64,000 bases of DNA from the NCBI RefSeq assembly GCF_010560025.1, contig NZ_SAIY01000007.1:1-64000 (forward strand), written 5' to 3'. A program made the translations under genes and the position numbers. This DNA comes from Verrucosispora sioxanthis. Its GTDB lineage: Bacteria > Actinomycetota > Actinomycetes > Mycobacteriales > Micromonosporaceae. The notes beneath the pieces are model-generated. The model had not been told where the DNA came from. It saw only the letters and a list, made by a program, of their open reading frames with translations, and did no database searches. Shown piece by piece: positions 16,260-24,535 of this stretch (positions are counted from its first letter, which is position 1; every line of letters starts with the position of its first letter).

Positions 16260-17387
16260 TCACCCTTCGGCGGCGCCGACCTCCCAGCTCGGCACCGCCG
16301 CCGTCGTCTTGCCAGGTGAGCCGGTGTACTCCATGAGAACCAGCGCGATGTCGTCGTCGAGCCGGCCGTGCACCCACTCGACGAGGGCGGTCTCCAGCGA
16401 GGCGAGGCCGTCGCCGACCGTACCGTGGCCGAGCAGCCGCCAGGCCCGGTCCGCGGTGGGGAAGAATTCGCCGTCCCGCCGGGCCTCGCCCAGCCCGTCG
16501 GTGAACAGCAACAACCGGTCACCCGGCTCCAGCCGTTCGACCCTCGGCCGGACCGTGGGCATGAACCCCAGCGGAGGCGCCGGCGCAGGTGGCTCAAGAG
16601 AGATCACCGCGCCCCGGCGCAGCAGCAGCGGTGCGGGGTGCCCGCAGTTGACGATGGTGAGCGTGCCGCCGCGCTCCTCGACCAGGGCGGCGGTGACGAA
16701 GTCCTCGTCGCCGACGTTGCGCGCCACCGCCCGGTCGAGATCCGCCACCACGGCCCGCAGGTCGGCCCGCTCGTACGCCACGTGCCGGTACGAGCCCAGG
16801 ACGATGCTCGCCAGCCGGACCGCCTCCAGGCCCTTGCCGCGCACGTCCCCGATGATCATCCGAACGCCGTACGGGGTCTCGATCGCCTCGTAGAGGTCGC
16901 CGCCGATCTCGGCCGTGGCGGTTGACGAGATGTACCGGCCAGCCACGGAAAGAGCGCCCACCCGAGGACCGAGCGGACGCAGCACCGCCTGCTGGGCGAC
17001 CATGGCCAGCTTCGACAGCTCGGCGATCTGCTCCGCCTGCCGCTGCCGTACTGCCGCCACCGCCCCCGCGATGCCTGTGCCCAGCGCGATGCCGGCCACC
17101 GCGACCGCGGTGGAGAGCGAGACCGTCCGCTCGGCCAGGGCGAAGGTCGCCCCCAGCACGGAGGCGGCCGCACCAACGCCCAGCACGATCCGCCACGACG
17201 CGAGCGCGGCGGCCAGGAACGGCGCGGCGACCATCAGCGCGATGTAGTTCGCCGTACGGCCGTCCGCCAACTCGACCGCCGAGACGATTGCGAGCAGGAC
17301 GAGGGCCGCGCCGAGGCCGGCGCGGGATCCGGGGCTCAGCGGGCCGCGGCCCGGCTGGAGGAGTTGCGTGCGTACATCCGACAGCAT
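16260..17387 (-). CDS. Membrane PP2C/SpoIIE-type serine phosphatase
   Basis: 375 residues. The N-terminal third has several hydrophobic helices (about 25-145), followed by a short coiled segment RQRQAEQIAELSKL. The SpoIIE domain has the metal-binding EIGGDLYEA (about 180), VRMIIGDVRGKGLEA, LLLFTDGLGEARR and a late RLDDDIALVLMEY. It would dephosphorylate a Ser/Thr-phosphoprotein, often an anti-sigma-factor antagonist, at the membrane. No anti-sigma kinase or STAS gene is adjacent, so the partner is unknown. The ATG at 17387 has no strong Shine-Dalgarno, and an upstream start is possible. Confidence 0.85.
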   Translation of the reverse strand: MLSDVRTQLLQPGRGPLSPGSRAGLGAALVLLAIVSAVELADGRTANYIALMVAAPFLAAALASWRIVLGVGAAASVLGATFALAERTVSLSTAVAVAGIALGTGIAGAVAAVRQRQAEQIAELSKLAMVAQQAVLRPLGPRVGALSVAGRYISSTATAEIGGDLYEAIETPYGVRMIIGDVRGKGLEAVRLASIVLGSYRHVAYERADLRAVVADLDRAVARNVGDEDFVTAALVEERGGTLTIVNCGHPAPLLLRRGAVISLEPPAPAPPLGFMPTVRPRVERLEPGDRLLLFTDGLGEARRDGEFFPTADRAWRLLGHGTVGDGLASLETALVEWVHGRLDDDIALVLMEYTGSPGKTTAAVPSWEVGAAEG

Positions 17388-17487
17388 GCCCGATGTAGGT
17401 GAGCGAAAGAATGAGCCAGGCCCCTCGGACCAGACGGATCTTGTCGCGAGGAGCCGGAGCCGGAGCCGATCCCGACGCTGCACCGGC

Positions 17488-18117
17488 TCAGCCGAGCACC
17501 TCGTAGCGGACCTCGATGTGACCGAGGTCGAGCGACGCGATCTCGGCGAACGCGGCCCGCGCCAGGTCCAGGCAGCGCCCTTCGATGAACGGACCACGGT
17601 CGTTGATCCGAACGGTGACCGACTCGCCGTTGGCCGGGTTCGTCACCCGCACCTTCGTGCCGAACGGCAGGGTCTTGTGGGCGGCCGTCAAGCCTTCCGG
17701 ATCGAACGTCTCGCCGTTGGCGGTCAGCTGACCCTGCCAGTAGAAGGACGCACCGCAGGAGCCGGTGTCGACCACCGGGCGGGCCGTCGTCTTCTTGGCC
17801 GTCGGCTTCGGCTTCGGGCTGGCCGTACGCTGCTTGCTGCGGGACGGTGCCTGCGCGGTGCGGCTCGGCTTCGGGCGGGCCGTCGGGCTCGGCGAGGCGC
17901 TGACGCCGGGGGTCGGCGACGCGCTCGGCGAAGCGGGGACACTCGTCGCGGTGGTGGGCGACAGGTCGATCGCGGCCGGTCGCACCGGCTCCGACTCGGC
18001 GGTCAGCCGAACGGCACCTACGGTGCCGCCGACGGCGAGCGCGACCGCCACCACGGCGCTGGCCGTGAGCCCGGCCGGCGAGGTGAACCTGCGGGTACGG
18101 GAGTGCCTACCAGCCAC
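17488..18117 (-). CDS. RlpA-like double-psi beta-barrel secreted protein
   Basis: 209 residues. An N-terminal membrane/signal segment (about 15-37) is followed by a Ser/Pro/Lys-rich spacer (40-115). The C-terminal RlpA domain has GSCGASFYWQGQLTANGE, LPFGTKVRVTNPANG and INDRGPFIEGR. RlpA-type domains bind peptidoglycan and in some species are lytic transglycosylases for denuded glycan. The catalytic-type Asp in DRGPF is present, but activity is not shown by sequence. It starts from an upstream region of about 180 bases shared with the divergent phosphoribosyltransferase. Confidence 0.85.
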   Translation of the reverse strand: MAGRHSRTRRFTSPAGLTASAVVAVALAVGGTVGAVRLTAESEPVRPAAIDLSPTTATSVPASPSASPTPGVSASPSPTARPKPSRTAQAPSRSKQRTASPKPKPTAKKTTARPVVDTGSCGASFYWQGQLTANGETFDPEGLTAAHKTLPFGTKVRVTNPANGESVTVRINDRGPFIEGRCLDLARAAFAEIASLDLGHIEVRYEVLG

Positions 18118-18296
18118 CAGCCCGGTCCTTTCTCAGCGGGTCAAACCGGGTCGGACCATAACGAGAGAAGCACTTCCGAAGTCAACGTGATCATGGCGCT
18201 ATGCCCGCAATTGTGGCTATACGTGCAGCCGATCATCCGATCCGGCGTGGGCCGGGCGGGCGGGTGTCCGGCAGGTGCCTGGCGCAGGATGGTGTC

Positions 18297-18848
18297 ATGC
18301 CCGCTGAGCTGAGAAGACGTCTCGTCGAGCTGTTCGAGTGGGTCGATCCCGGTCCGGGGGCGAGTCACCTGGTCAGCGACACCTCCGGGTGGTGGCGGGA
18401 TCCGGGGACGCTCGCCGCGCTGGGGCCGGCGTTGGTGGCGCCGTTCCGGGCCACTCGACCCACGGTGGTCGTGTCCCCGGCGGTCACCGGGTTCCTGCTC
18501 GGGCCGTTGGCCGCCACCGCTCTCGGCGTAGGGTTCGTGGCAGCACACAAGCCCGGTGACGGACGGCTGCCCACCGGCTCGCTGACCTGGGCGCAGAGTC
18601 CCCCCGACTTTCGCGGTCGCCGGGTGGACCTCGCGGTGCGAGACCGGCACCTGGGTCCCGGAGACCGGGTACTGGTGGTCGACGACTGGGTGGACACCGC
18701 CGCCCAGGTACGCGCCGTCTACGACATCTGCGCGTCCCGGGGCGCCGACCCGGTGGGCACCGCCGCCGTGATCGCCACCTGCCCGCCGGCAGTAGCAGCC
18801 GACCTACGACTGACCGCCCTCCTAACCACCCCCGACCTCCCCACCTGA
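18297..18848 (+). CDS. Phosphoribosyltransferase-family protein
   Basis: 183 residues. The PRPP-binding loop is recognisable as DRVLVVDDWVDTAAQ (two Asp before a small/Thr loop) near residue 125. An earlier VVSPAVTGFLLGPLAATAL segment resembles the adenine-phosphoribosyltransferase-like fold. It could act in purine salvage or be a regulatory relative; substrate cannot be read from sequence. It is divergent from rlpA and convergent with the hydrolase gene, separated from it by a long palindrome. Confidence 0.75.
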   Translation: MPAELRRRLVELFEWVDPGPGASHLVSDTSGWWRDPGTLAALGPALVAPFRATRPTVVVSPAVTGFLLGPLAATALGVGFVAAHKPGDGRLPTGSLTWAQSPPDFRGRRVDLAVRDRHLGPGDRVLVVDDWVDTAAQVRAVYDICASRGADPVGTAAVIATCPPAVAADLRLTALLTTPDLPT

Positions 18849-18866
18849 ACCCCCGGCCGATCCGGC

Positions 18867-18923
18867 TGATCATGAAGTTGTTGCCCCTCACTTCGGCGTG
18901 GCGTGACTACAACTTCATGATCA
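18867..18923. repeat. Inverted repeat with TGATCATGAAGTTGT ends (copy 2)
   Basis: 15-bp perfect arms at 18867-18881 and 18909-18923 with a 27-nt centre, placed between two convergent genes. The outer TGATCATGA is shared with the element at 14165-14225. It likely serves as a bidirectional terminator. Confidence 0.8.
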
Positions 18924-18948
18924 ACGGGGTGAGGGATCGAGGTGGGGG

Positions 18949-19464
18949 TCAGCGGACGAAGTCCTCGACCACGCTGCAGACCTGGCCGAGCGCCTCGGCG
19001 GAGCGGGCCAGCGGCCCGGGCACCATCAGCGCGTGGTCGGCGCCGGGGATCTCCAACACGTGCGGGGTGAGCCGCCTAGCGACCCCGCCGTCCCAGGACG
19101 AGTCGGCGGTGCCGCCGACCAGGATGAACGGGGCGGTGGCCCGGCGCAGCGCGTCGACCAGGTCACCCCGGTGCAGCAACGGGGTGAGCCAGACGGCGGG
19201 CAGCCCCCGCCCTGCCGCGAGGGGCGCGGCGAGGGTGCCGAGCGACTTGCCGACCAGCAGGTCCGTCCGCTCGGTCAGGGTCGGGGAGACCTGATCACAC
19301 ACCCACCTGCCGATGGTGTCGATGTCGAAGTGCTCCGGCACCTGCCAGGAGATCCCGTGCAGCCCGAAACCGACCCGGCGCAGCGCCTCGCCCAGGTAGA
19401 GGAAGAGGGGGTACCGGGTGTCGTACCCGCGTCCCGGGATGAGCACCGCGCGTCGGTCCGCCAT
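18949..19464 (-). CDS. Small alpha/beta-hydrolase-fold protein
   Basis: 171 residues. It begins MADRRAVLIPGRGYDTRYPL, with an oxyanion-type IPGRGYD loop, the nucleophile elbow LVGKSLGTLAA (Ser about 89), and a C-terminal PGADHALMVPG with the catalytic-type His. The start at 19464 was chosen because AAGGAG lies six bases before it; an ATG six bases upstream is possible. The substrate is unknown. It is divergent from the ASCH-domain gene, with about 117 bases between starts. Confidence 0.75.
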   Translation of the reverse strand: MADRRAVLIPGRGYDTRYPLFLYLGEALRRVGFGLHGISWQVPEHFDIDTIGRWVCDQVSPTLTERTDLLVGKSLGTLAAPLAAGRGLPAVWLTPLLHRGDLVDALRRATAPFILVGGTADSSWDGGVARRLTPHVLEIPGADHALMVPGPLARSAEALGQVCSVVEDFVR

Positions 19465-19581
19465 GGACATCTCCTTGTCGTCGGCCATCGACCGTACCCC
19501 CAATCGCACCCCCGCGGGCCGGCTCGGCGCACCGGGAACGTCGGCGATGTCGCGCCGGGTCCGGGCGGTAGCCTCGACAGG

Positions 19582-20013
19582 ATGTGGCCACGGATCGGCG
19601 GTCTCCGCGCACTAGCCCTCGGCACCCCCGGTGACCTGCGGTCGCGCCTCAACAGCCTGGTGCTGGGTGGCGTCAAGACCGCCACCGCCGGCCTGCTCGA
19701 CGAGTACGCCGAGGAGGACGAGGAACTTGAGCACGTCGGCGAGCGGCTGGTCCTCGTGGACGACGCCGACTCGCTGGTGGCCGTCGTCGAGGTGACCAGC
19801 GTCGAGGTGACCCGGTTCGCCGAGGTGCCGTGGGACTTCGCCCGCGCCGAGGGCGAGGGCGACCGCTCGATCGAGGAGTGGCGGGCCGGACACGCCGCCT
19901 ACTGGGCTCGCGTCGGCACCCCGGTCACCGACGACAGCCAGATCGTCTGCGTACGCTTCCGTCTGGTGTCCGCCGGAGCCGGCGGCATCGCCACCGGCGA
20001 CCTCGGCACCTGA
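19582..20013 (+). CDS. ASCH-domain protein
   Basis: 143 residues. ASCH proteins have a PUA-like beta-barrel expected to bind RNA; some are nucleotide or acetylcytidine hydrolases. Visible landmarks are LGTPGDLRSRLNSLVLGGVKTATAGLL near the N-terminus (the GxKxxT element) and EGEGDRSIEEWRAGHAAYW in the second half, typical of this family. No partner gene is evident. The ATG at 19582 follows GACAGG. Confidence 0.8.
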   Translation: MWPRIGGLRALALGTPGDLRSRLNSLVLGGVKTATAGLLDEYAEEDEELEHVGERLVLVDDADSLVAVVEVTSVEVTRFAEVPWDFARAEGEGDRSIEEWRAGHAAYWARVGTPVTDDSQIVCVRFRLVSAGAGGIATGDLGT

Positions 20014-20065
20014 GCCATCCGGCTCGCAGTCCCGCGCCGCTGCACCGACCCGGCGGTGCGCCGGC

Positions 20066-20968
20066 TCATCGACGCAGCTCGGGCAGGACACGGGTGGCGA
20101 CTTCCACCAGGACCGCCTCGTCACCGGCGTACCAACTGCTCGCCCGTGGCCAGTGCGTGATCACATCGGTGAAACCTAGCTTCGCCGCCCGCTCCACCTG
20201 ATCGGCGAAGAACTGCGCGCTGCTCAACGAGAAGACCGGTGCCGAGTCCAGCGAGAGGTAGCGGTCCAGGCTGGCCGGGTCCCGTCCCTGCGCCGCCAGG
20301 GTCGCGTCGAGCCGACTGGTCAACTCGGCCACCCCGGTCCACCAGTCGTCCAGGTCGTCGACGGCGGGCCCGGTGGTCACCCAGCCCTGCCCGAAGCGGG
20401 CCGCGATCCGCATCGACCGGGGTCCGTTGGCGGCCACCACGAACGGCGCCCGGGGTTCCTGCACGCAGCCCGGATTGCTCCGCGCGTCGACCGCCGCGAA
20501 CCAGTCGCCCCGCCAGGTGGTGCCGTCCCGCCGCAGGATGGTGTCGAGCAACTCGGTGAACTCGGCGAACCGGTCCACCCGTTGCCGTGGAGGCAGCGTC
20601 TCACCGCCGAGGACGGCGGCGTCGAACCCGATGCCGCCTGCGCCGAGGCCGAGCAGCGTCCGCCCGTCGGAGACGTCGTCCAGCGCGGTCACCTGCCGGG
20701 CAAAGGCCGCCGGATGCCGAAAGTTCGGTGAGGCGACGAGCGTGCCGAGACGGATCCGCTTGGTCACCGTCGCGGCGGCGGTCAACGTGGTCATCGAGTC
20801 GAACCAGGGCCCGTCCACCAGATCGCGCCAGCCCAGATGGTCGTACGTCCAGGCGTGGTCGAAGCCCCACTCGTCGGCTCGTCGCCACCGGTGCCGCGAC
20901 ACCGACCAGCGCTGGTCGGGCAGGATCACGATGCCTATCCGCATGATCGCCAGCGTACGCGGGGCCAT
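20066..20968 (-). CDS. LLM-class flavin-dependent oxidoreductase (F420- or FMN-dependent)
   Basis: 300 residues of luciferase-like (beta/alpha)8 fold. N-terminal MRIGIVILPDQ and AWTYDHLGWRDL, then IRLGTLVASPNFRHPAAFARQV (about 70-91), a motif typical of F420-dependent family members, and GLGAGGIGFDA. The start at 20968 was chosen for its GGAGGTG ribosome binding site, although an ATG eight codons later begins at the conserved fold. F420 use is likely in an actinomycete but not provable here. The substrate is unknown. Confidence 0.85.
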   Translation of the reverse strand: MAPRTLAIMRIGIVILPDQRWSVSRHRWRRADEWGFDHAWTYDHLGWRDLVDGPWFDSMTTLTAAATVTKRIRLGTLVASPNFRHPAAFARQVTALDDVSDGRTLLGLGAGGIGFDAAVLGGETLPPRQRVDRFAEFTELLDTILRRDGTTWRGDWFAAVDARSNPGCVQEPRAPFVVAANGPRSMRIAARFGQGWVTTGPAVDDLDDWWTGVAELTSRLDATLAAQGRDPASLDRYLSLDSAPVFSLSSAQFFADQVERAAKLGFTDVITHWPRASSWYAGDEAVLVEVATRVLPELRR

Positions 20969-20991
20969 GGTCGCACCTCCGGTTCACGGGC

Positions 20992-21029
20992 GGGGCCCGG
21001 CCCGAGGACCTCTCCTCGGACCGGGCCCC
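20992..21029 (-). terminator. Terminator after the secreted-protein gene
   Basis: A 17-bp stem with one mismatch and a 4-nt loop (20992-21008 with 21013-21029), lying 37 bases past the stop of the upstream minus-strand gene. Confidence 0.75.
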
Positions 21030-21066
21030 TGGTGGTTCATCGGCGGGCGCGTCAGTCCCGCCGCGC

Positions 21067-21987
21067 TCACATGAGGGCTTCGACAGCTGCCGGCGCCCGG
21101 GTCAGCGTCACCGTGGTCGCAGGAATCTTGACCTGCACGGTCTCACCCTGGTAGTTCGGGTCGTTCGCCCAGGCGCTGCCGGTGACCTCGACCTTCCCCC
21201 GCTGGAACGGGGTGGTGCCGGTCGGGTCCGCCGTGGCGGACCACGACGCCGTCTCACCCTGGACGCAGTCGACCCGGCCGCTGAACGGGCCGCGAATGAT
21301 GACCTTGTTCTTGACCTGGGTGACCAGGCCGCTGAGTTGCACCGTCGCGTCCGCGTTGCAGACCACCGTGCCATGCACCGTGGCCTTGCCGTTCAGCTTG
21401 CTGAAGACGCCGTCCGCAGCTGGCGTGACGGTGAACTCCAGCGGAGCCGGCGGCGGCGGATTGCCGATCACGACCCGCCCGCGCAGAGCCGGCGTGCCGC
21501 CCTCGCAGTGCTGCTCGAAGGTGGCGTCGAGCCGCTCCACGTAGCCGTGCGGGCCGAAAGCCACGTCGGCGACCACGAACGAGCCCGTGATCGTGTTGCA
21601 GCCCCGACCGTTGCCGCTGATGTCGATGCCGGCACCCGCACCACTGAACGGTGCGCGGGTGGCGTCCGGGTAGTTGCCCACGGCGAGCTGCTGCCCAGCC
21701 GGCGCCTTTAGGTCCATCGACCACCAGTCACCGTTGCTGCCCTCGATCGACAGGTAGACGCCGCGAAGCTGGTCGTCGGCGCGGATCGACATCCGGTCGC
21801 CTGCGGCGACGTCGTAGCTGTAGGTGGCGCCTCCGGTGATGTAGTCGCCGGGGTCACCGGTCATCGTGAAGGTGCCGGCGGTCACCGGCTCCGCCTGAGC
21901 CGCAGCCACCCCCGTCAGCAGGCCGGTCGCGGTCACGACGCCCGTGATGAGCGTTGCCGCGATGGCCCGCCTGGTGCGCATGGTCAT
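21067..21987 (-). CDS. Secreted protein of unknown function
   Basis: 306 residues. A clear Sec-type signal peptide (MTMRTRRAIAATLITGVVTA, h-region, then a probable AQA-EP cleavage near residue 33). The mature part is all-beta in character, rich in Thr/Gly/Val, with paired cysteines in two regions (RGCNTITGSF with EQHCEGG, and VVCNADA with VDCVQGE) suggesting two disulfides. No membrane anchor or catalytic motif is visible. The ATG at 21987 has AAAGAGG upstream. I do not recognise the family. It has its own terminator. Confidence 0.8.
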   Translation of the reverse strand: MTMRTRRAIAATLITGVVTATGLLTGVAAAQAEPVTAGTFTMTGDPGDYITGGATYSYDVAAGDRMSIRADDQLRGVYLSIEGSNGDWWSMDLKAPAGQQLAVGNYPDATRAPFSGAGAGIDISGNGRGCNTITGSFVVADVAFGPHGYVERLDATFEQHCEGGTPALRGRVVIGNPPPPAPLEFTVTPAADGVFSKLNGKATVHGTVVCNADATVQLSGLVTQVKNKVIIRGPFSGRVDCVQGETASWSATADPTGTTPFQRGKVEVTGSAWANDPNYQGETVQVKIPATTVTLTRAPAAVEALM

Positions 21988-22141
21988 GGATGCCTCTTTC
22001 TCCAGGGAATAGGCGTTCCTCGCTGGAGAGCCTAGGAACGGCGGGCCGGCCGCATGACCCCGAGGGTCAAAGTGGACAGTTGGCTCTCTTCGGCGCTTCG
22101 GCACCAATCCGACGCCAGACTGCCGGCCGACGCGCAGGTCC

Positions 22142-22258
22142 TCAGCGACGGTCACGAGATTGACTGACCGCCCAGACACCACCGGCGATGGCCACCGCAG
22201 CCGGCAGGAGGCAGCAGAACGTCAGGACGATCAGGTGCCACGGCTTGAGAGCTCCCAT
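22142..22258 (-). CDS. 38-aa membrane micro-protein with TatA-like N-terminus
   Basis: MGALKPWHLIVLTFCCLLPA followed by AAVAIAGGVWAVSQSRDRR. The first ten residues copy the start of actinobacterial TatA (MGALKPWH), but the amphipathic helix and acidic motif of TatA are absent. It is a single hydrophobic segment with a short basic tail. There is no clear Shine-Dalgarno; TATCCT lies a few bases upstream and could be a -10, giving a leaderless transcript. Confidence 0.5.
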   Translation of the reverse strand: MGALKPWHLIVLTFCCLLPAAVAIAGGVWAVSQSRDRR

Positions 22259-22463
22259 GACCGTGAGGATAGGAATTCCGGGCAATGAGGGACGCGACGC
22301 GCCGCAGACCGAGTGCCAGCAGACCGGGATGCCGGCGGGCTATGGGACCACCGCGTCATGAACGACGCCGCAGGGCGCTACCGAGTGGCCCGTGGGGTGC
22401 TCGGGGCGACGGAACGTCGAAGGCCCCGGCGGACATGCGTCCTGGCCAGGGCCTTCAGATCCG

Positions 22464-22534
22464 AGCGGGTGACGGGAATCGAACCCGCACTGTCAGCTTG
22501 GGAAGCTGATGTTCTGCCATTGAACTACACCCGC
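22464..22534 (-). tRNA. tRNA-Gly (anticodon CCC)
   Basis: 71 nt with a 7-bp acceptor stem GCGGGTG/CACCCGC, a D-arm, an anticodon stem TCAGC/GCTGA around the loop TTCCCAA (anticodon CCC), and a T-arm with GGTTCGATTCC. The CCA end is not encoded (T discriminator followed by CGG). Confidence 0.95.
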
Positions 22535-22848
22535 AAGCGAAATCACTCTACCCGAGCCGCCCACGCTGATGCATCCAGGGCTCCACCCCCGCGCGCTGCG
22601 CGTCGCGGTCGGTCCGAGACAGCAGGATCCCCGATGTTGCTGCGTCGCGGCGGGCCGGAGGCAGCAACATCACCGAAAGTGCGTGGATCTTGGACTCCGG
22701 GCGAGGTGGCCGGACGGACCGGCAAGAAGTTTCAACACCGCAACATATGGCCATGTTCAAATCTGTCTATCGGTTGTAACGTCTGCCCCACGTTTTCCGC
22801 ACGGCGCGACACAACCCCCCGGTCGCGTCGCCAGAAAGAGGTGGGCAT
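22535..22848. other. Intergenic region upstream of the metalloprotease
   Basis: No gene seen. It contains a locally AT-rich stretch (about 22727-22785) unlike its surroundings, with an imperfect palindrome AACATATGGCCATGTT at 22742-22757. It probably holds the promoter and an operator for the M43 protease. A ribosome binding site AAAGAGGTGGG precedes 22849. Confidence 0.45.
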
Positions 22849-23853
22849 ATGGGACTGCGTCCCGTCCTGCTGAACCGGCGTACGGCCGGCATCGCATCGA
22901 CGTCGCTCGCACTGGTGCTCGGCGTGGCCACGGTCGGCCTCCTGCCGGCCGCCACCACGACCGCGAGCCCGGCGGCGGCCGCCGTCACGGCCGACGAGGT
23001 GTGTGAGGATCCGACGGGCACCCTGGCCCGGGCCAAGGGTGGCAGCGCCGTCAAGCACGATCCGAACCAGTTGACCCTCGCCCAGGTGCACCAGCGCGAG
23101 GCCGAGTTCGCCGACATCCTGCAAGAGCGCGCCAAGCGAGTTGGCCAACGCACGCTGAGCGCCCAGGCCGCTGCGGCCTCGGTCACCATCCCGGTGGTGG
23201 TGCACGTGATTCGCCGCGACACGACCCGGGCCGGCGGAAACATCCCCGACTCGATGATCCAGTCCCAGATCAACGTGCTGAACCAGTCGTTCAGCGGTGC
23301 GACGGGTGGCGCCGCGACCGCCTTCGCGTTCCAGTTGCAGAGCATCAACCGGGTGACCAACTCGTCGTGGTACCCGATCCGGCAGGGCTCGTCGGCCGAG
23401 CGGCAGATGAAGACCCAGCTGCGGCAGGGCAACAAGGCGACGCTCAACATCTACCTCGGCGCGCTCAGCAACAACCTGCTGGGCTGGGCGACCTTCCCGC
23501 AGCGCAGCCTGAACGTGATGGACGGCGTAGTCGTGCTCAGCGAGTCGCTGCCCGGCGGCACCGCCACCAACTACAACCAGGGTGACACCGGCACCCACGA
23601 GGTCGGCCACTGGCTGAACCTGTACCACACCTTCCAGGGCGGCTGCTCCGGCAGCGGTGACCAGGTGTCGGACACCCCTGCCGAGGCCTCGCCGGCCAGC
23701 GGCTGCCCGACCGGCCGGGACACCTGCTCAAGCTCGGGCCTGGACCCGATCACCAACTTCATGGACTACTCGTACGACGGCTGCATGTACCAGTTCACCC
23801 CGGGCCAGGCCACCCGCATGATCAACGCCTGGAACTCCTACCGCGCGGCATAG
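22849..23853 (+). CDS. Secreted zinc metalloprotease, M43 (pappalysin-like) family
   Basis: 334 residues. Signal peptide in the first 45 (RRTAGIASTSLALVLGVATV..., cleavage near ASPAAAA). The pro-region is rich in Glu/Arg. Catalytic motif HEVGHWLNLYH (extended metzincin HExxHxxxxxH) near 249, followed by a disulfide-bearing loop (QGGCSGSGD, SGCPTGRDTC) and the Met-turn segment NFMDYSYDGCM. Full length for small bacterial M43 proteases. It acts outside the cell on protein substrates, specificity unknown. It is transcribed alone and closed by a hairpin. Confidence 0.9.
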   Translation: MGLRPVLLNRRTAGIASTSLALVLGVATVGLLPAATTTASPAAAAVTADEVCEDPTGTLARAKGGSAVKHDPNQLTLAQVHQREAEFADILQERAKRVGQRTLSAQAAAASVTIPVVVHVIRRDTTRAGGNIPDSMIQSQINVLNQSFSGATGGAATAFAFQLQSINRVTNSSWYPIRQGSSAERQMKTQLRQGNKATLNIYLGALSNNLLGWATFPQRSLNVMDGVVVLSESLPGGTATNYNQGDTGTHEVGHWLNLYHTFQGGCSGSGDQVSDTPAEASPASGCPTGRDTCSSSGLDPITNFMDYSYDGCMYQFTPGQATRMINAWNSYRAA

Positions 23854-23874
23854 CGCGTTCACCGCACCGCGTAC

Positions 23875-23913
23875 CGCAGGTGCCGGCTCCGTCGAACGGG
23901 GCCGGCACCTGCG
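23875..23913. terminator. Bidirectional terminator between M43 protease and PPOX genes
   Basis: A 13-bp perfect stem CGCAGGTGCCGGC (23875-23887) pairing with 23901-23913 across a 13-nt loop, between convergent genes. Confidence 0.75.
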
Positions 23914-23921
23914 CGTGTGGG

Positions 23922-24458
23922 TCAGGCGGCGCGGCTGTGGTGCCGCCCGGAGTGGGCCGGCACCGGGCGCGCGGCCTGGGGCGTGGCGCCCGCCGGGTCG
24001 AGCCAGACCTGGACCGCCGGACGGGCCGCCAGCTCGCTCGGCCCAGCCACCGACTGCTCCCGTCGGGCCAGCATCGCCACGTCGACCGTGAACTCGAACA
24101 GGCGCCAGTCGGCGTGCGGGGCGGCCCGCGCCGCGAACGCCAGCCGGGCGACGGTGGCATCGTCCGTGACGGGCCGGGCGCGCCCGGCGACGTACGCCTC
24201 GTCGTCGCTCTCCTCCGGCGGAAACGAGTGCAGCGCGTAACGGCCGTCGCGCTCCAGGTCGCGCCGCTTCGGTGAGTCGATCACGAAGCAGTAGAGACCG
24301 TCGTCGGTGATCACCGGAGAGACCGGGTGCACCCGGGGTCCGCCGTCGGCGCGGACCGTGGCCAGGTAGCCGAAGCCCGGGCCGTACTGCTGCATGAGAA
24401 GGCGGATCCCGTCGGCGAGTCGAGGCTCGTCAGCGGCGAATTCGGACCAGGAAGCCAT
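23922..24458 (-). CDS. Pyridoxamine 5'-phosphate oxidase-like (split-barrel flavin) protein
   Basis: 178 residues. Split-barrel features: GFGYLATVRADGGPRVHPVSPVITDDG near residue 28 and DGRYALHSFPP near 75. The family binds FMN, F420 or haem; the cofactor here is not decided by sequence. The C-terminal tail (WLDPAGATPQ...) is Pro/Ala-rich and probably disordered. Its start codon lies 12 bases from a perfect LexA-type box, so the gene may be damage-inducible. It is divergent from dcd. Confidence 0.8.
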   Translation of the reverse strand: MASWSEFAADEPRLADGIRLLMQQYGPGFGYLATVRADGGPRVHPVSPVITDDGLYCFVIDSPKRRDLERDGRYALHSFPPEESDDEAYVAGRARPVTDDATVARLAFAARAAPHADWRLFEFTVDVAMLARREQSVAGPSELAARPAVQVWLDPAGATPQAARPVPAHSGRHHSRAA

Positions 24459-24470
24459 GCCGACATCCTA

Positions 24471-24486
24471 TCGAACACACGTTCGA
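24471..24486. promoter_or_regulatory. LexA/SOS box (TCGAAC-N4-GTTCGA)
   Basis: A perfect match to the Gram-positive/mycobacterial LexA operator, TCGAAC ACAC GTTCGA. It lies between divergent genes, 12 bases from the PPOX-family start and 49 bases from the dcd start. Confidence 0.75.
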
Positions 24487-24535
24487 AGCGGGTAGCCCGA
24501 CACGCGTGTCGCATACCGGCAGCTATGGTGTGGCG

